Assembly: GCA_001898465.1 (NCBI GenBank)
Contig: MKTX01000015.1
Location: forward strand, 1-64,000
Direction: 5' to 3'
Source: Sphingobacteriales bacterium 39-19
Lineage (GTDB): Bacteria > Bacteroidota > Bacteroidia > Chitinophagales > Chitinophagaceae
Length of the DNA stretch: 64,000 nt
Shown piece by piece: positions 27,727-36,030 of the stretch. The position numbers and the translations under genes are program-made. The notes beneath the pieces were generated by a model that worked only from the letters and a program-made list of their open reading frames with translations, was not told the DNA's origin and did no database searches. How positions within the stretch are numbered: position 1 is the first letter of the stretch; every line of letters starts with the position of its first letter.

Positions 27727-28623
27727 TTAGAAAATAATATTGCCCAGGTCAATGGGATCCATGGGGTTCTTACCAGGAATATGATCAAAATACCGGCTAT
27801 CTATTTGCTGCCATTTCAATAATCTTTTTTTCATTTTTTTAGCTACGTTACGGGGCGCTCCATTACGCCGGGTACTATACATCTTTCGCATCAAAGTTCG
27901 CATGCCTTCAGAAATACTGATGGATGTACTTTTATCAATCCTGAGTATTACTTTTTCCTGGTCGGGGGCAAATATAAAGGAGGGTATTTTGTTATTAGCA
28001 AAACTGGCAAAGCTGCCAATAATGTCATTGTCAATAATTTTTAAATCCTCCCCGTTTACCTGCATGATGCTTAGGGAATGGGTTGCAGGAGCCGGCTTAC
28101 TGTTTTTATATTTTGGCTGTAGCGGATTTTTAATAGCAGCAGTAATCATTGCCGTACTATCTTTTTTTATTGGGGCAGGTGCAGCAGAAGGGTTTATATG
28201 TGCGATAGATTGCGGGAGGGTAGTGGTCTTTTGGGTATCCAGTAATTTCCAAATTGCAAAAATAAAAAGTAAACCAGCGGCAACCGCTATTGCTTTTTTA
28301 AAGATAGGGATGATAACTGTTTTACGATTTAAAAAAGTACGTTTAAATATTCTTTTCTGTACTTTTTTATCTGCCTGTTGTGCATCCTCTTTTAATTCCC
28401 TGAGTTTTGATTCCAAAGGAGCTGTCTCAATACTTAAAAGTACCTGTTCAAAGGTTTTATGGGCTTCGGGCGGGGGGATGGAATGGTCTTTTAATATTTC
28501 AATTTTTTTATCAAAAGCCTGGTCTTCCTGTTCTAATTTTTTTATAATATTCGTGTACAACAAAGCCGGGGGCTCCATACAATAATCCTTTAAAGCAAGT
28601 AATATGGTATCGGGATTATTCAC
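27727..28623 (-). CDS. Membrane protein, anti-sigma-factor-like
   Basis: This 298-residue protein has a cytoplasmic N-terminal part of about 105 residues with many charged helices (FDKKIEILKDHSIPPPEAHK), one transmembrane helix (about 110-128, IAVAAGLLFIFAIWKLL) and a periplasmic C-terminal part. That topology, and the 8-base overlap with an ECF sigma gene directly upstream, match anti-sigma factors. I see no zinc-binding HxxxCxxC motif, so it is not a ZAS-type anti-sigma factor. The C-terminal part is basic (RKMYSTRRNGAPRNVAKKMK). Anti-sigma function is inferred from position and topology. Confidence 0.65.
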   Translation of the reverse strand: MNNPDTILLALKDYCMEPPALLYTNIIKKLEQEDQAFDKKIEILKDHSIPPPEAHKTFEQVLLSIETAPLESKLRELKEDAQQADKKVQKRIFKRTFLNRKTVIIPIFKKAIAVAAGLLFIFAIWKLLDTQKTTTLPQSIAHINPSAAPAPIKKDSTAMITAAIKNPLQPKYKNSKPAPATHSLSIMQVNGEDLKIIDNDIIGSFASFANNKIPSFIFAPDQEKVILRIDKSTSISISEGMRTLMRKMYSTRRNGAPRNVAKKMKKRLLKWQQIDSRYFDHIPGKNPMDPIDLGNIIF

Positions 28624-29167
28624 TTTCTTGCGTACCTAATAATTTTTTAAGATAAATACGGGCTTTATGCAATTTTGATTTACTGCCATTTTCCGTAATA
28701 TTTAATATTTCTGCAATTTCTTTATGACTGTACCCTTCGATAATATAAAGATTCACAATAGTGCGGTAACTATCTGGTATTTTTTGTAATAATTTAATAA
28801 GATCCAGCATATCTAATTTTGCATGAACACTTATTTCTTTTGATACGATATTGATATCATCATTAATCTCATCATAGGATATTTTCTTCTTTCTTAACTC
28901 ATCTAAGCACACCGTAACAAATATTCTGCGGGCCCAGCCTTCAAAGGAACCTTCGAACCTGTAATTTGGCAAGTTCCTGAAGAGCTTGATGAATCCTTCC
29001 TGGAAATAATCATTGGCAGTATCAGTATCCTGTGCATACCGTAGGCACAAACTGTACATTTTACCGGACAGGGAATTGTAAATTTCCTTAAATGCCCGTT
29101 GATCGCCATTTGCAGCTTGTTCAATTAAGACGTGTGGGAATGTTGAGATGTTTCCGTTACTATTCAT
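28616..29167 (-). CDS. ECF-family RNA polymerase sigma factor
   Basis: This 183-residue sigma-70 family protein has only regions 2 and 4. Region 2 spans about residues 10-85 (EIYNSLSGKMYSLCLRYAQD, FQEGFIKLFRNLPNYRFEGS, FEGWARRIFVTVCLDELRKK); region 4 spans about 125-178 (IPDSYRTIVNLYIIEGYSHK, EIAEILNITENGSKSKLHKA). The bulky SKLHKAR end is the usual ECF helix-turn-helix. It is first in a three-gene unit with the anti-sigma-like and secreted proteins. A -7 motif precedes it, so it appears to be expressed at least partly by the housekeeping sigma factor. Confidence 0.93.
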   Translation of the reverse strand: MNSNGNISTFPHVLIEQAANGDQRAFKEIYNSLSGKMYSLCLRYAQDTDTANDYFQEGFIKLFRNLPNYRFEGSFEGWARRIFVTVCLDELRKKKISYDEINDDINIVSKEISVHAKLDMLDLIKLLQKIPDSYRTIVNLYIIEGYSHKEIAEILNITENGSKSKLHKARIYLKKLLGTQESE

Positions 29168-29208
29168 CCAGGTGTAAGTATTCTTAAAATAAGGAAAGTT
29201 AGCGGCTA

Positions 29209-29216
29209 CAAAGATA
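29209..29216 (-). promoter_or_regulatory. -7 motif for the ECF sigma unit
   Basis: On the minus strand this reads TATCTTTG (TAnnTTTG), 41 bases before the sigma-factor ATG. I see no clear -33 element. Confidence 0.5.
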
Positions 29217-29262
29217 CAACCTTGAGTTTAAAATTAATATTTATATGGTTGGTTATAAAAAG

Positions 29263-29286
29263 AAAAGGCTGTAAATACAGCCTTTT
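29263..29286 (-). terminator. Terminator after tRNA-Met
   Basis: AAAAGGCTGTA / TACAGCCTTTT forms a hairpin just downstream of the tRNA on the minus strand, with an A/T tail. Confidence 0.75.
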
Positions 29287-29292
29287 TGAATG

Positions 29293-29366
29293 TACCGGAG
29301 AGCAGACTTGAACTGCCGACCTTCGGGTTATGAATCCGATGCTCTAACCAGCTGAGCTACCCCGGC
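29293..29366 (-). tRNA. tRNA-Met (anticodon CAT)
   Basis: A cloverleaf on the minus strand starts GCCGGGGTAGCTCAGCTGG. Its acceptor pairs with CTCCGGT, and the anticodon loop TTCATAA carries CAT between TCGGA and CCCGA (one mismatch). The T loop is TTCAAGT and the discriminator A. Acceptor G1 is wobble-paired, unlike the mismatch of initiators, so it is probably elongator Met. A CAT anticodon can also be a lysidine-modified Ile tRNA; elongator Met is the more likely reading. Confidence 0.88.
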
Positions 29367-29450
29367 TTAAGGATTTATGATTTCCTGAAAAGTTCCTGTG
29401 CTTTTTTGGGCTGCAAAAATAGTAGTTTTTATGTAGCCATTAAAATCATT

Positions 29451-30818
29451 TTACATCATTTCAGTAAAATACTTATGAAAATAGGGGATTGTTTCTATAC
29501 CCTTATAAAAATTAGCCATATTGAATTTTTCATTCGGGCTGTGTAAATTGTCGCTATCTAAGCCAAAACCCATAAAAACAATCTTAATTCCTAATTCTTT
29601 TTCAAATAAAGCACAAATCGGAATACTGCCGCCGCCTCTTACCGGTATGGGCACTTTACCTAACGTGGTTTCTACTGCTTTAGAAGCTGCCTGGTATGCG
29701 GTGCTGTTTAATGGAGTAAGATAAGGTTCGCCTCCATGATGCAGGGTTGCTTTAACGGTTACATTTGCCGGGGCAATTTTTTCCATATGCTGAATAAGCA
29801 TTTCGGCAATTTTATCTGATTTTTGATTGGGAACCAGCCGGGCAGATATTTTTGCGTATGCTTTTGAGGGTAATACGGTTTTTGCACCTTCACCGGTATA
29901 TCCTCCCCAAATTCCATTTAGCTCCAGGGTGGGGCGAACACCGGTACGCTCATGGGTGGTATATCCGTTTTCTCCCCATAATTCTTTTATACCCAAATCT
30001 GCTTTAAACGCTTCTTCATCAAATGGCGCTTTTGCCATCAGTTCCCTTTCGGCCGGGGTGCTTTCCAGCACATCGTCATAAAACCCCGGGATGGTAATAT
30101 GATTATTTTCATCGTGTAAAGAAGCAATCATCTTTGCTAAAATGGTAATAGGGTTTGCCACTGCGCCTCCATATACGCCGCTATGCAGATCCCTGTTTGG
30201 GCCGGTTACTTCCACTTCTATATAGCTAAGCCCCCTTAAGCCCACATCTAAACTGGGCGTTTCTAAACTTATCATGGCGCTATCGCTTATTAAAACACAA
30301 TCGGCTTTAAGTAATTCTTTATGATCTGCAACAAATTTTCCCAAATGGGGTGAGCCAATTTCTTCTTCGCCTTCAATGCAGAATTTAATGTTATTATTAA
30401 GGCTGTTTGTTTGCACCAGTATTTCTAATGCTTTTACATGCATATAGAACTGGCCCTTATCATCGCAACTGCCCCGGGCAAATATTTTCCCATCTATTAC
30501 AGTAGGCTCAAAAGGAGGAGTTTTCCACAGTTCTAAGGGCTCGGCGGGCTGCACATCATAATGGCCATATACCAATACGGTTGGTTTTTTGGGATCTATT
30601 ATTTTTTCTCCATATACAATGGGATGCCCATCGGTAGGATATATATTTACGGTATCGGCACCCGCATCCAATAACCGTTTTTTTACCAGTTCTGCACACT
30701 GTAGCATATCTTTTTTATGCTCTGATTTAGCGCTTACACTTGGTATGCGTAATAATTCAAATAACTCTTCTAAAAAGCGGTCTTTATTTTTTTCCTGGTA
30801 ATCTTTCCAAGCCTGCAT
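29451..30818 (-). CDS. M20-family dipeptidase/carboxypeptidase
   Basis: This 455-residue di-zinc metallopeptidase of the M20 family has the metal ligands His and Asp in VLVYGHYDVQPAEP, the bridging Asp in ARGSCDDKGQ, the catalytic Glu pair in CIEGEEEIGSP, and a later Asp in LISDSAM. The insert from about 200 to 310 (DLHSGVYGGAVANPITILAK) is the dimerisation domain, and the C-terminal His ligand lies in DSDNLHSPNEKF. It resembles cytosolic nonspecific dipeptidases (CNDP) rather than PepV. There is no signal peptide. It is probably transcribed alone, and tRNA-Met lies downstream. Confidence 0.93.
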   Translation of the reverse strand: MQAWKDYQEKNKDRFLEELFELLRIPSVSAKSEHKKDMLQCAELVKKRLLDAGADTVNIYPTDGHPIVYGEKIIDPKKPTVLVYGHYDVQPAEPLELWKTPPFEPTVIDGKIFARGSCDDKGQFYMHVKALEILVQTNSLNNNIKFCIEGEEEIGSPHLGKFVADHKELLKADCVLISDSAMISLETPSLDVGLRGLSYIEVEVTGPNRDLHSGVYGGAVANPITILAKMIASLHDENNHITIPGFYDDVLESTPAERELMAKAPFDEEAFKADLGIKELWGENGYTTHERTGVRPTLELNGIWGGYTGEGAKTVLPSKAYAKISARLVPNQKSDKIAEMLIQHMEKIAPANVTVKATLHHGGEPYLTPLNSTAYQAASKAVETTLGKVPIPVRGGGSIPICALFEKELGIKIVFMGFGLDSDNLHSPNEKFNMANFYKGIETIPYFHKYFTEMM

Positions 30819-31131
30819 AACATTAAATTTTATAGTAAAAAATGGTTGCTAATATACTCTAATTTCAGAGGATAAAATGAGGAAAGAAAATAATTAAATT
30901 TTTATGAAATAATTCACTACCTAAATACGTTTACTCCCTAAATTTGCAGCACGATTGCTAGTCAATTTATCAGCCTTTGTGTAGTTCCATTCTCCTTTTG
31001 TTGAATGTTAGTATGCAAAGGCTGAGTCAATTTTATACAAATTCATTTTATTTTTTGTAAGCTTTATCCCTTCTTTAAAATAATGAAGCACCCCCCTTGC
31101 CCCGTGCAGGAAACATTCAAATAAAGCGGTT
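30819..31131. other. 313-base intergenic region with paired repeats
   Basis: This contains an inverted pair, CAGCCTTTG (30971-30979) and CAAAGGCTG (31016-31024), separated by 36 bases. The unit is flanked by a direct repeat GTCAATTT (30961-30968 and 31026-31033). No T-run directly follows, so it is not a plain terminator. The stretch 31081-31131 is the 3' flank of the leftward CHAD-like gene. No open frame here is credible. Confidence 0.5.
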
Positions 31132-32130
31132 TTAATTCCCTATTACCTCGTATACGGCATCGGGTAATTGGGGTAATAGTCCTGCTTCAAAATAGGTTTT
31201 GCAAAACGAAGTACAATAGGCTAATATTTTTTCTTTAACATAGGCATCACTCATTAAGATTTCACTGGCTTTTAATACACTGTACGTAAGGGGTATGTTT
31301 TCAGTATTTTCTATCGCCTGGGCCAATAGATCAATTCCCAGTCCCTTATCTTTTTCTTTACCAAGTTCATTGATCATCCAACTTAAAGCGTAAAAATTAT
31401 TTTTTACAAATAGCAATACATATACCAGGTTGCCGGGTTCGGGCATCACGTTATAGGGTGAGTCTAAAATATTTTGGGTAAGGTAAGATTTCTGTATGTC
31501 AGTAGTTTCTTCACTTCCTATTAATTGTATGAGTCCCTGTAATGCCTGGGGGTAAATACTAAGCCATCTGAGTTTTCGGCGAATTTCATGAACCTGTTCT
31601 TCCATCTGGCTAAAGCAATGATTACATGAATCCCAGAAAGCAAGTACTTCTTTTATTTCTGAATCATAAATTTCAGCAATAGTATAGGCTTCTTTTTTTT
31701 GTTTTTTCCAGTCCAGGTCTTTTAATTTTTTCCTTATTTTTCGGGGCCTGGATGCCGTTTCGCCAATCCATCCTTCCTGCTGTAAAATTTCATTCAGTTC
31801 CTTTGTTGCTTGTGCCCGCTTTTGTAAAATATAATCTTTGCAGGAAGAACTTACTTTGGGCATGGGTTCAAACTCTTTTATAAATCCATCAAAATAATCA
31901 ATGCTGCCAATCCCGTCTTCTAATTTTTTAAAATGGGCTTCCAGCTTATCGAATACTTTTTCGTTGTGTATTTTTTTGTAAAGTTTACAAAGCCCTTCCA
32001 GCATAAATAAAGGTGTGCGGGCATTATTTTGGTATAACCACCAGGCGGGGTTTTCTTCTTTTTGCGCTTGTTGTAATAAGTTTTCAACTTTATTCAAATT
32101 TAATTCAAAACGCTCTCTTCCTTTTTTCAT
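31132..32130 (-). CDS. CHAD-like helical protein, partner of an ATP-grasp-like protein
   Basis: This 332-residue protein is mostly alpha-helical, with many Lys, Glu and aromatic residues and no signal peptide. Two segments look like the CHAD repeat pattern of helices with basic residues, where His and Arg/Lys bind phosphate: ARTPLFMLEGLCKLYKKIHN (about 35-55) and EQVHEIRRKLRWLSIYPQAL (about 175-195). CHAD proteins bind polyphosphate. The match is partial, so this is a cautious call. It starts 38 bases after the upstream gene on the same strand and is surely co-transcribed with it. Confidence 0.5.
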   Translation of the reverse strand: MKKGRERFELNLNKVENLLQQAQKEENPAWWLYQNNARTPLFMLEGLCKLYKKIHNEKVFDKLEAHFKKLEDGIGSIDYFDGFIKEFEPMPKVSSSCKDYILQKRAQATKELNEILQQEGWIGETASRPRKIRKKLKDLDWKKQKKEAYTIAEIYDSEIKEVLAFWDSCNHCFSQMEEQVHEIRRKLRWLSIYPQALQGLIQLIGSEETTDIQKSYLTQNILDSPYNVMPEPGNLVYVLLFVKNNFYALSWMINELGKEKDKGLGIDLLAQAIENTENIPLTYSVLKASEILMSDAYVKEKILAYCTSFCKTYFEAGLLPQLPDAVYEVIGN

Positions 32131-32168
32131 AATAGCTAGTTGGCTTGGTTTGCTTTTTTTTTAATTAA

Positions 32169-33356
32169 TTATTGTTCAAAGAAGGCCACGCCGCCGCCTA
32201 CCCATTCTTTATCTTTATTATACCGGGTGCCTATCATTTTACCTTTGCTTAGCCGGGCAAGATTGTGCACAGCTACCGGCCTTGACCAATCATTTTTCCA
32301 AAAATAAAATAAACGTATTTCGGCTTTGGCCGGTTCATCGGGGGTTTTAATTACCGGGGCATAAAATACTTTTCGTTGCAAGATCCAGTTTTCAGGATCG
32401 GGTATGGCGTCAATATCAGATTGCTTCACATCAATCACTACTCCCATACCGGCAAATGAGAACAAGGGTTTCAAAACATAATCTTCCAGATTTACCGGCT
32501 GGGTAAGTTCATTTAAGAAAAAAGTTTCCGGCACCTGGGGATTATCAATAAAAGGAAGCGTAAACTTACTGATCCGGTAAAACCAATTTGGGTGCGGCGC
32601 CCATTCTACGTTATAGGGTTTTGTGAGGTCAATGACGGGGCCCAGGTTTTCCTGTTTCTCCAGGTCATCAAAAATGATCCGGTTATAAATTCTTTTAACC
32701 GGTATTCTTTCGCCATCCTTCTCGTAATACAGGTTTTCGCCATCTGCTTTTAATTGGGTGAGGCATACAATTTCAATTCCCAATAATTGTTGTGTACAGT
32801 AAAAATCGATGCGGGTTTTTTGTTGCTCCGGTAATACTTCCAGTAAGATTACATGTTTGGGGTTCAGGTTGCCTACAATTATTTCTTTTAGTAAGGCTAC
32901 ATAACTTTCTTCGTGATAGCCATTGAGGTAAGCTGAATAGTTAGCGGGAATATCTGCATAAGCGGCGGTTAGCCTGCTGTGCATGGCCTGGAAGCCAAAC
33001 AGCGAAGGGAAACCCTGCATTTCTATTAACTGGGGTTCCAACTGGCCGTTTTTATTTTCACAAACCCCAAAATCAAATACAATAAATTGCGTATGGGCAT
33101 CTTCATTGGGTACGCTTAATCCTTTGGGTATACTGCGTTGAGTAAGTTCTTTAAATTTGGGGTCTACTATTACATCAATAATATCTTCGCAGGCATCCAG
33201 CATTTTTTGTTTAAATTCTTTGGATACAAAAATGGGTGTTTCCGCATTTCTAAAATCCAGTGCGCCGGGATGTAAGCCTTCCACTTGCTGCATATAGGCA
33301 TCATATTTCTCCGGTGTAAAACCGGCATTGAATTTTTCCCTTAATTTTTTTTCCAT
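32169..33356 (-). CDS. ATP-grasp-like protein of unknown substrate
   Basis: This is a 395-residue cytoplasmic protein. The C-terminal half has features of an ATP-grasp ligase: a Lys before a Gly-containing loop (VLKPLFSFAGMGVVIDV, about 290-305), a strand with IPDPENWILQRKV, and AEIRLFYFWKNDW then HNLARLSKG near the end, where metal-binding Glu and Asn usually lie. The N-terminal half holds EMQGFPSLFGFQ and RIYNRIIFDDL, which could form the substrate side. I cannot name a substrate. The CHAD-like gene follows after 38 bases; the FAD oxidoreductase upstream is 63 bases away, so all three may be one unit. Confidence 0.55.
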   Translation of the reverse strand: MEKKLREKFNAGFTPEKYDAYMQQVEGLHPGALDFRNAETPIFVSKEFKQKMLDACEDIIDVIVDPKFKELTQRSIPKGLSVPNEDAHTQFIVFDFGVCENKNGQLEPQLIEMQGFPSLFGFQAMHSRLTAAYADIPANYSAYLNGYHEESYVALLKEIIVGNLNPKHVILLEVLPEQQKTRIDFYCTQQLLGIEIVCLTQLKADGENLYYEKDGERIPVKRIYNRIIFDDLEKQENLGPVIDLTKPYNVEWAPHPNWFYRISKFTLPFIDNPQVPETFFLNELTQPVNLEDYVLKPLFSFAGMGVVIDVKQSDIDAIPDPENWILQRKVFYAPVIKTPDEPAKAEIRLFYFWKNDWSRPVAVHNLARLSKGKMIGTRYNKDKEWVGGGVAFFEQ

Positions 33357-33419
33357 AATTATTATTTTATCCGGGGTACTAAAAGTACTGATATTTTTTT
33401 CTGCATGAATTCATACATA

Positions 33420-34673
33420 TTAAAACCGGTTAACCCGGAATGGATGTATATTCATTTCGGTGGGTTTATTTTGTATTATTTGGGAAACCAGCAACCCGGT
33501 GCCGGTACATTGTGATATACCGAGCATGGCATGCCCGCCGGCGATAACCACATTATCAAAACCCGGCATTTTGCCGATATAGGGGAGTCCATCGGGGGAT
33601 ACCGGTCTTAACCCGCACCATACATTCTCCTGCTCAGGCATGGTGATTTGCAAACCGGGGTAATACATTTTTATATTTTGATAAATGCCCTGCATACGGC
33701 GCATCAGGATTTCATGATTCATTCCACTGAATTCCATTGTGCCACCAATACGCAACCTGTGCTGCCAGGGTGTAATGGCGCAACGCCCTTCTACCAAAAT
33801 AGCCGGGTATAAAATATTTTTTTCTACCTCCTCATACGTATGGCTATATCCTTTTCCGGGTTGTAATAAAATATGGGTATGCAATAATTTGGCAACCTGG
33901 GCAAGCCAGCTTCCTGCTGCAATAATTACATGGCCTGTTTCTAATTTTTGATTTTGGGTAATCACCGCAGTTACTTTATTTTCATTCTTTTCAAAAGCGC
34001 TTACTTCTTCATTCAATATAAATTGAACTCCATTTTCCGACAGGTATTTTTTTAAAGAATGCATGAACATACCCGGGTGAATATGGCAATCATCTTTAAA
34101 CCAGATGGCACCGATCACATTGGTTTCTACATGCTCTTCCATTTTCTGCACTTTTTGCCTGGAAAGCTTTTCTACCTGCAGGCCAAATTGTTCGGCCATG
34201 GACATGAGTTTTTCTTCATGCTGTAATCCGCTGCTGGTGCGGCAAAGCATAAAACAACCTTTTTCTTCCATTTTAAAATCATCTCCAATATCTTTTCTCA
34301 CTTCGTTTATCAAACTCCGGCTTAGTTGTAAGATATCATTTAAATGCACTGCATTTTGCAATGCCCTTTTGCTGCGGGCATTACGCTTAAAATGCCAGGC
34401 CCATTGCAATAGTTCTTTATTAAGCCGGGGCTTTATGTAAAACGGGCTCTTGCTATTAAACAAATGCAATAATCCTTCGGTAATGATGCCTGGCCGGGCA
34501 AGGGGCATAAAGTGGCTGGGCGAAAAATACCCCATATTCCCAAAGGAACAATTATCGGTAATCTCAGTTCGGTCAATTACAGTAACAGCCTGCTTGTTTT
34601 TATGAAGATAATAAGCACAACAAAGGCCTATAATTCCACCTCCTACAATAATGGTATGATTGCTTTGTGCCAT
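33420..34673 (-). CDS. D-amino-acid dehydrogenase-like FAD oxidoreductase
   Basis: This 417-residue DAO/DadA-family flavoenzyme has the N-terminal dinucleotide motif TIIVGGGIIGLCCAYYLHK with the acidic end VTVIDR, then CSFGNMGYFSPSHFMPLARP typical of DadA. The C-terminal GLRPVSPDGLPYIGKMPG and VIAGGHAMLGISQCTGTG form the FAD-contact segments. It could oxidise D-amino acids or, as in hydroxyproline catabolism, D-hydroxyproline; the sequence alone does not decide. It is divergent from the sterol-desaturase-family gene, with a palindrome in the shared region. Two uncharacterised genes follow on the same strand. Confidence 0.88.
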   Translation of the reverse strand: MAQSNHTIIVGGGIIGLCCAYYLHKNKQAVTVIDRTEITDNCSFGNMGYFSPSHFMPLARPGIITEGLLHLFNSKSPFYIKPRLNKELLQWAWHFKRNARSKRALQNAVHLNDILQLSRSLINEVRKDIGDDFKMEEKGCFMLCRTSSGLQHEEKLMSMAEQFGLQVEKLSRQKVQKMEEHVETNVIGAIWFKDDCHIHPGMFMHSLKKYLSENGVQFILNEEVSAFEKNENKVTAVITQNQKLETGHVIIAAGSWLAQVAKLLHTHILLQPGKGYSHTYEEVEKNILYPAILVEGRCAITPWQHRLRIGGTMEFSGMNHEILMRRMQGIYQNIKMYYPGLQITMPEQENVWCGLRPVSPDGLPYIGKMPGFDNVVIAGGHAMLGISQCTGTGLLVSQIIQNKPTEMNIHPFRVNRF

Positions 34674-34679
34674 GTTTCC

Positions 34680-34694
34680 AAAGTTCCGAACTTT
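34680..34694. promoter_or_regulatory. Palindrome in the divergent promoter region
   Basis: AAAGTTC-C-GAACTTT is a perfect 7-bp dyad with a one-base centre, 6 bases upstream of the DadA-like start codon and 5 bases before the -7 motif of the opposite gene. Its position would suit an operator. Confidence 0.4.
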
Positions 34695-34698
34695 AATT

Positions 34699-34706
34699 TA
34701 ATTTTG
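34699..34706 (+). promoter_or_regulatory. -7 motif for the sterol-desaturase-family gene
   Basis: TAATTTTG fits TAnnTTTG and ends 13 bases before the ATG at 34720. No -33 TTTG is clear. Confidence 0.5.
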
Positions 34707-34719
34707 ATATAATAAAAAA

Positions 34720-36003
34720 ATGGAAGCGTACGGAAAAATATTATTGATTGCCATGCCTGCATTTTTGCTCCTGGTATTATTTGAAAAATGGTATGGCTGG
34801 CGTAAAAATGAAGATACGGTAAATACTATGGACATGATCAGCAGCCTGGCGAGTGGTGTTACCAATGTTACCAAAGATGTGCTGGGCTTGAGTATTGCCA
34901 TTTATAGTTATGGCTGGATGGTTGACCATCTTGCTATTATTTCTATACAGGCAACCTGGCTCACTTATTTTATTGCATTTATAGCTTTAGATTTTATGGG
35001 TTATTGGGTACATCGTATTCAGCATGTATATAATTTTTTCTGGAATGGGCATATCATCCATCATAGCAGTGAAGAATTTAACCTGGCCTGCGCATTGCGG
35101 CAAAGCATAAGTTCTTTTGTAAAAATATTTGCCATTTTCTTATTACCCGCAGCCTTATTAGGCGTTCCTGAAAAAGTGATTGCCATAGTGGCGCCACTGC
35201 ATTTATTTGCACAATTTTGGTATCATACCCGTCACATCCATAAAATGGGTTTCCTGGAAAGAATAATCGTAACGCCTTCGCATCACCGGGTACACCATGC
35301 GATTAACGCCGAATACCTGGATAAAAATTATGGACAAATATTTATTTTTTGGGATCGGCTTTTTGGTTCTTATCAGCCCGAATTACCTCATGTAAAGCCG
35401 GTATATGGCATTACACGACCGGCTCAAACCTGGAACCCTGTTAAAATTAATTTTCAGCACGTAAGTTTGTTGATAAAAGATGCCTGGTATACCCAAAGCT
35501 GGAAAGATAAATTCAGGATTTGGATGATGCCCACCGGCTGGCGGCCGGCAGATGTGGCAGAAAAATATCCAATATCTAAAATTGATGACGTGTATCATTT
35601 CGAAAAATATAATACCTCCGCATCGGGCATACTTACTTCTTTTTTTATTGCCAAATTGCTGTTGTTACTTTTATTCATCAGTTACCTGTTTGCACACATT
35701 GCCAGGATAGGCTCACCTGGTATGTATGTGTACGGGTTATTTATTTTTTTGTATGTATATGCTTTAACCGAAATGATGGATAAGAACAAGTATGCCCCAT
35801 TATGGGAAACGGGTATGGCATTGTTGGGCATATCTATCTTTATAAAAACGGGTGATTGGTTTGGCGCAGCCACATTATTGAATCCCGTTATTCCTTTTGC
35901 AATCCCTTTTATTTTAGCGGCATCTGCTCTTTTTTCTTTTTGGATAAGCCATATAGAGAACTGGGGCTTTACTGCTGGCCCTTACCAGGTTGCAAAACCC
36001 TGA
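34720..36003 (+). CDS. Sterol desaturase / fatty acid hydroxylase family membrane protein
   Basis: This 427-residue integral membrane protein has the eight-histidine di-iron pattern of the family: WVHRIQH (with the first HxxxH), GHIIHHSSEEFN, WYHTRHIH and TPSHHRVHHAIN. About four helices surround the His boxes in the N-terminal 260 residues, and a further helical C-terminal part (about 300-420) resembles the tail of alkylglycerol-monooxygenase-like members. A role in hydroxylating or desaturating a lipid tail is inferred from the family; the substrate is unknown. folA starts 27 bases downstream and may be co-transcribed. Confidence 0.88.
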   Translation: MEAYGKILLIAMPAFLLLVLFEKWYGWRKNEDTVNTMDMISSLASGVTNVTKDVLGLSIAIYSYGWMVDHLAIISIQATWLTYFIAFIALDFMGYWVHRIQHVYNFFWNGHIIHHSSEEFNLACALRQSISSFVKIFAIFLLPAALLGVPEKVIAIVAPLHLFAQFWYHTRHIHKMGFLERIIVTPSHHRVHHAINAEYLDKNYGQIFIFWDRLFGSYQPELPHVKPVYGITRPAQTWNPVKINFQHVSLLIKDAWYTQSWKDKFRIWMMPTGWRPADVAEKYPISKIDDVYHFEKYNTSASGILTSFFIAKLLLLLLFISYLFAHIARIGSPGMYVYGLFIFLYVYALTEMMDKNKYAPLWETGMALLGISIFIKTGDWFGAATLLNPVIPFAIPFILAASALFSFWISHIENWGFTAGPYQVAKP

Positions 36004-36030
36004 CCTATTTTTAATTTTAATTTTTTTTTC

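Noticed and set aside
27902..28585. 227-residue plus-strand frame opposite the anti-sigma-like gene
   Set aside because: Ser/Phe/Ile-rich shadow; the minus-strand gene has linkage by overlap and a sensible topology.
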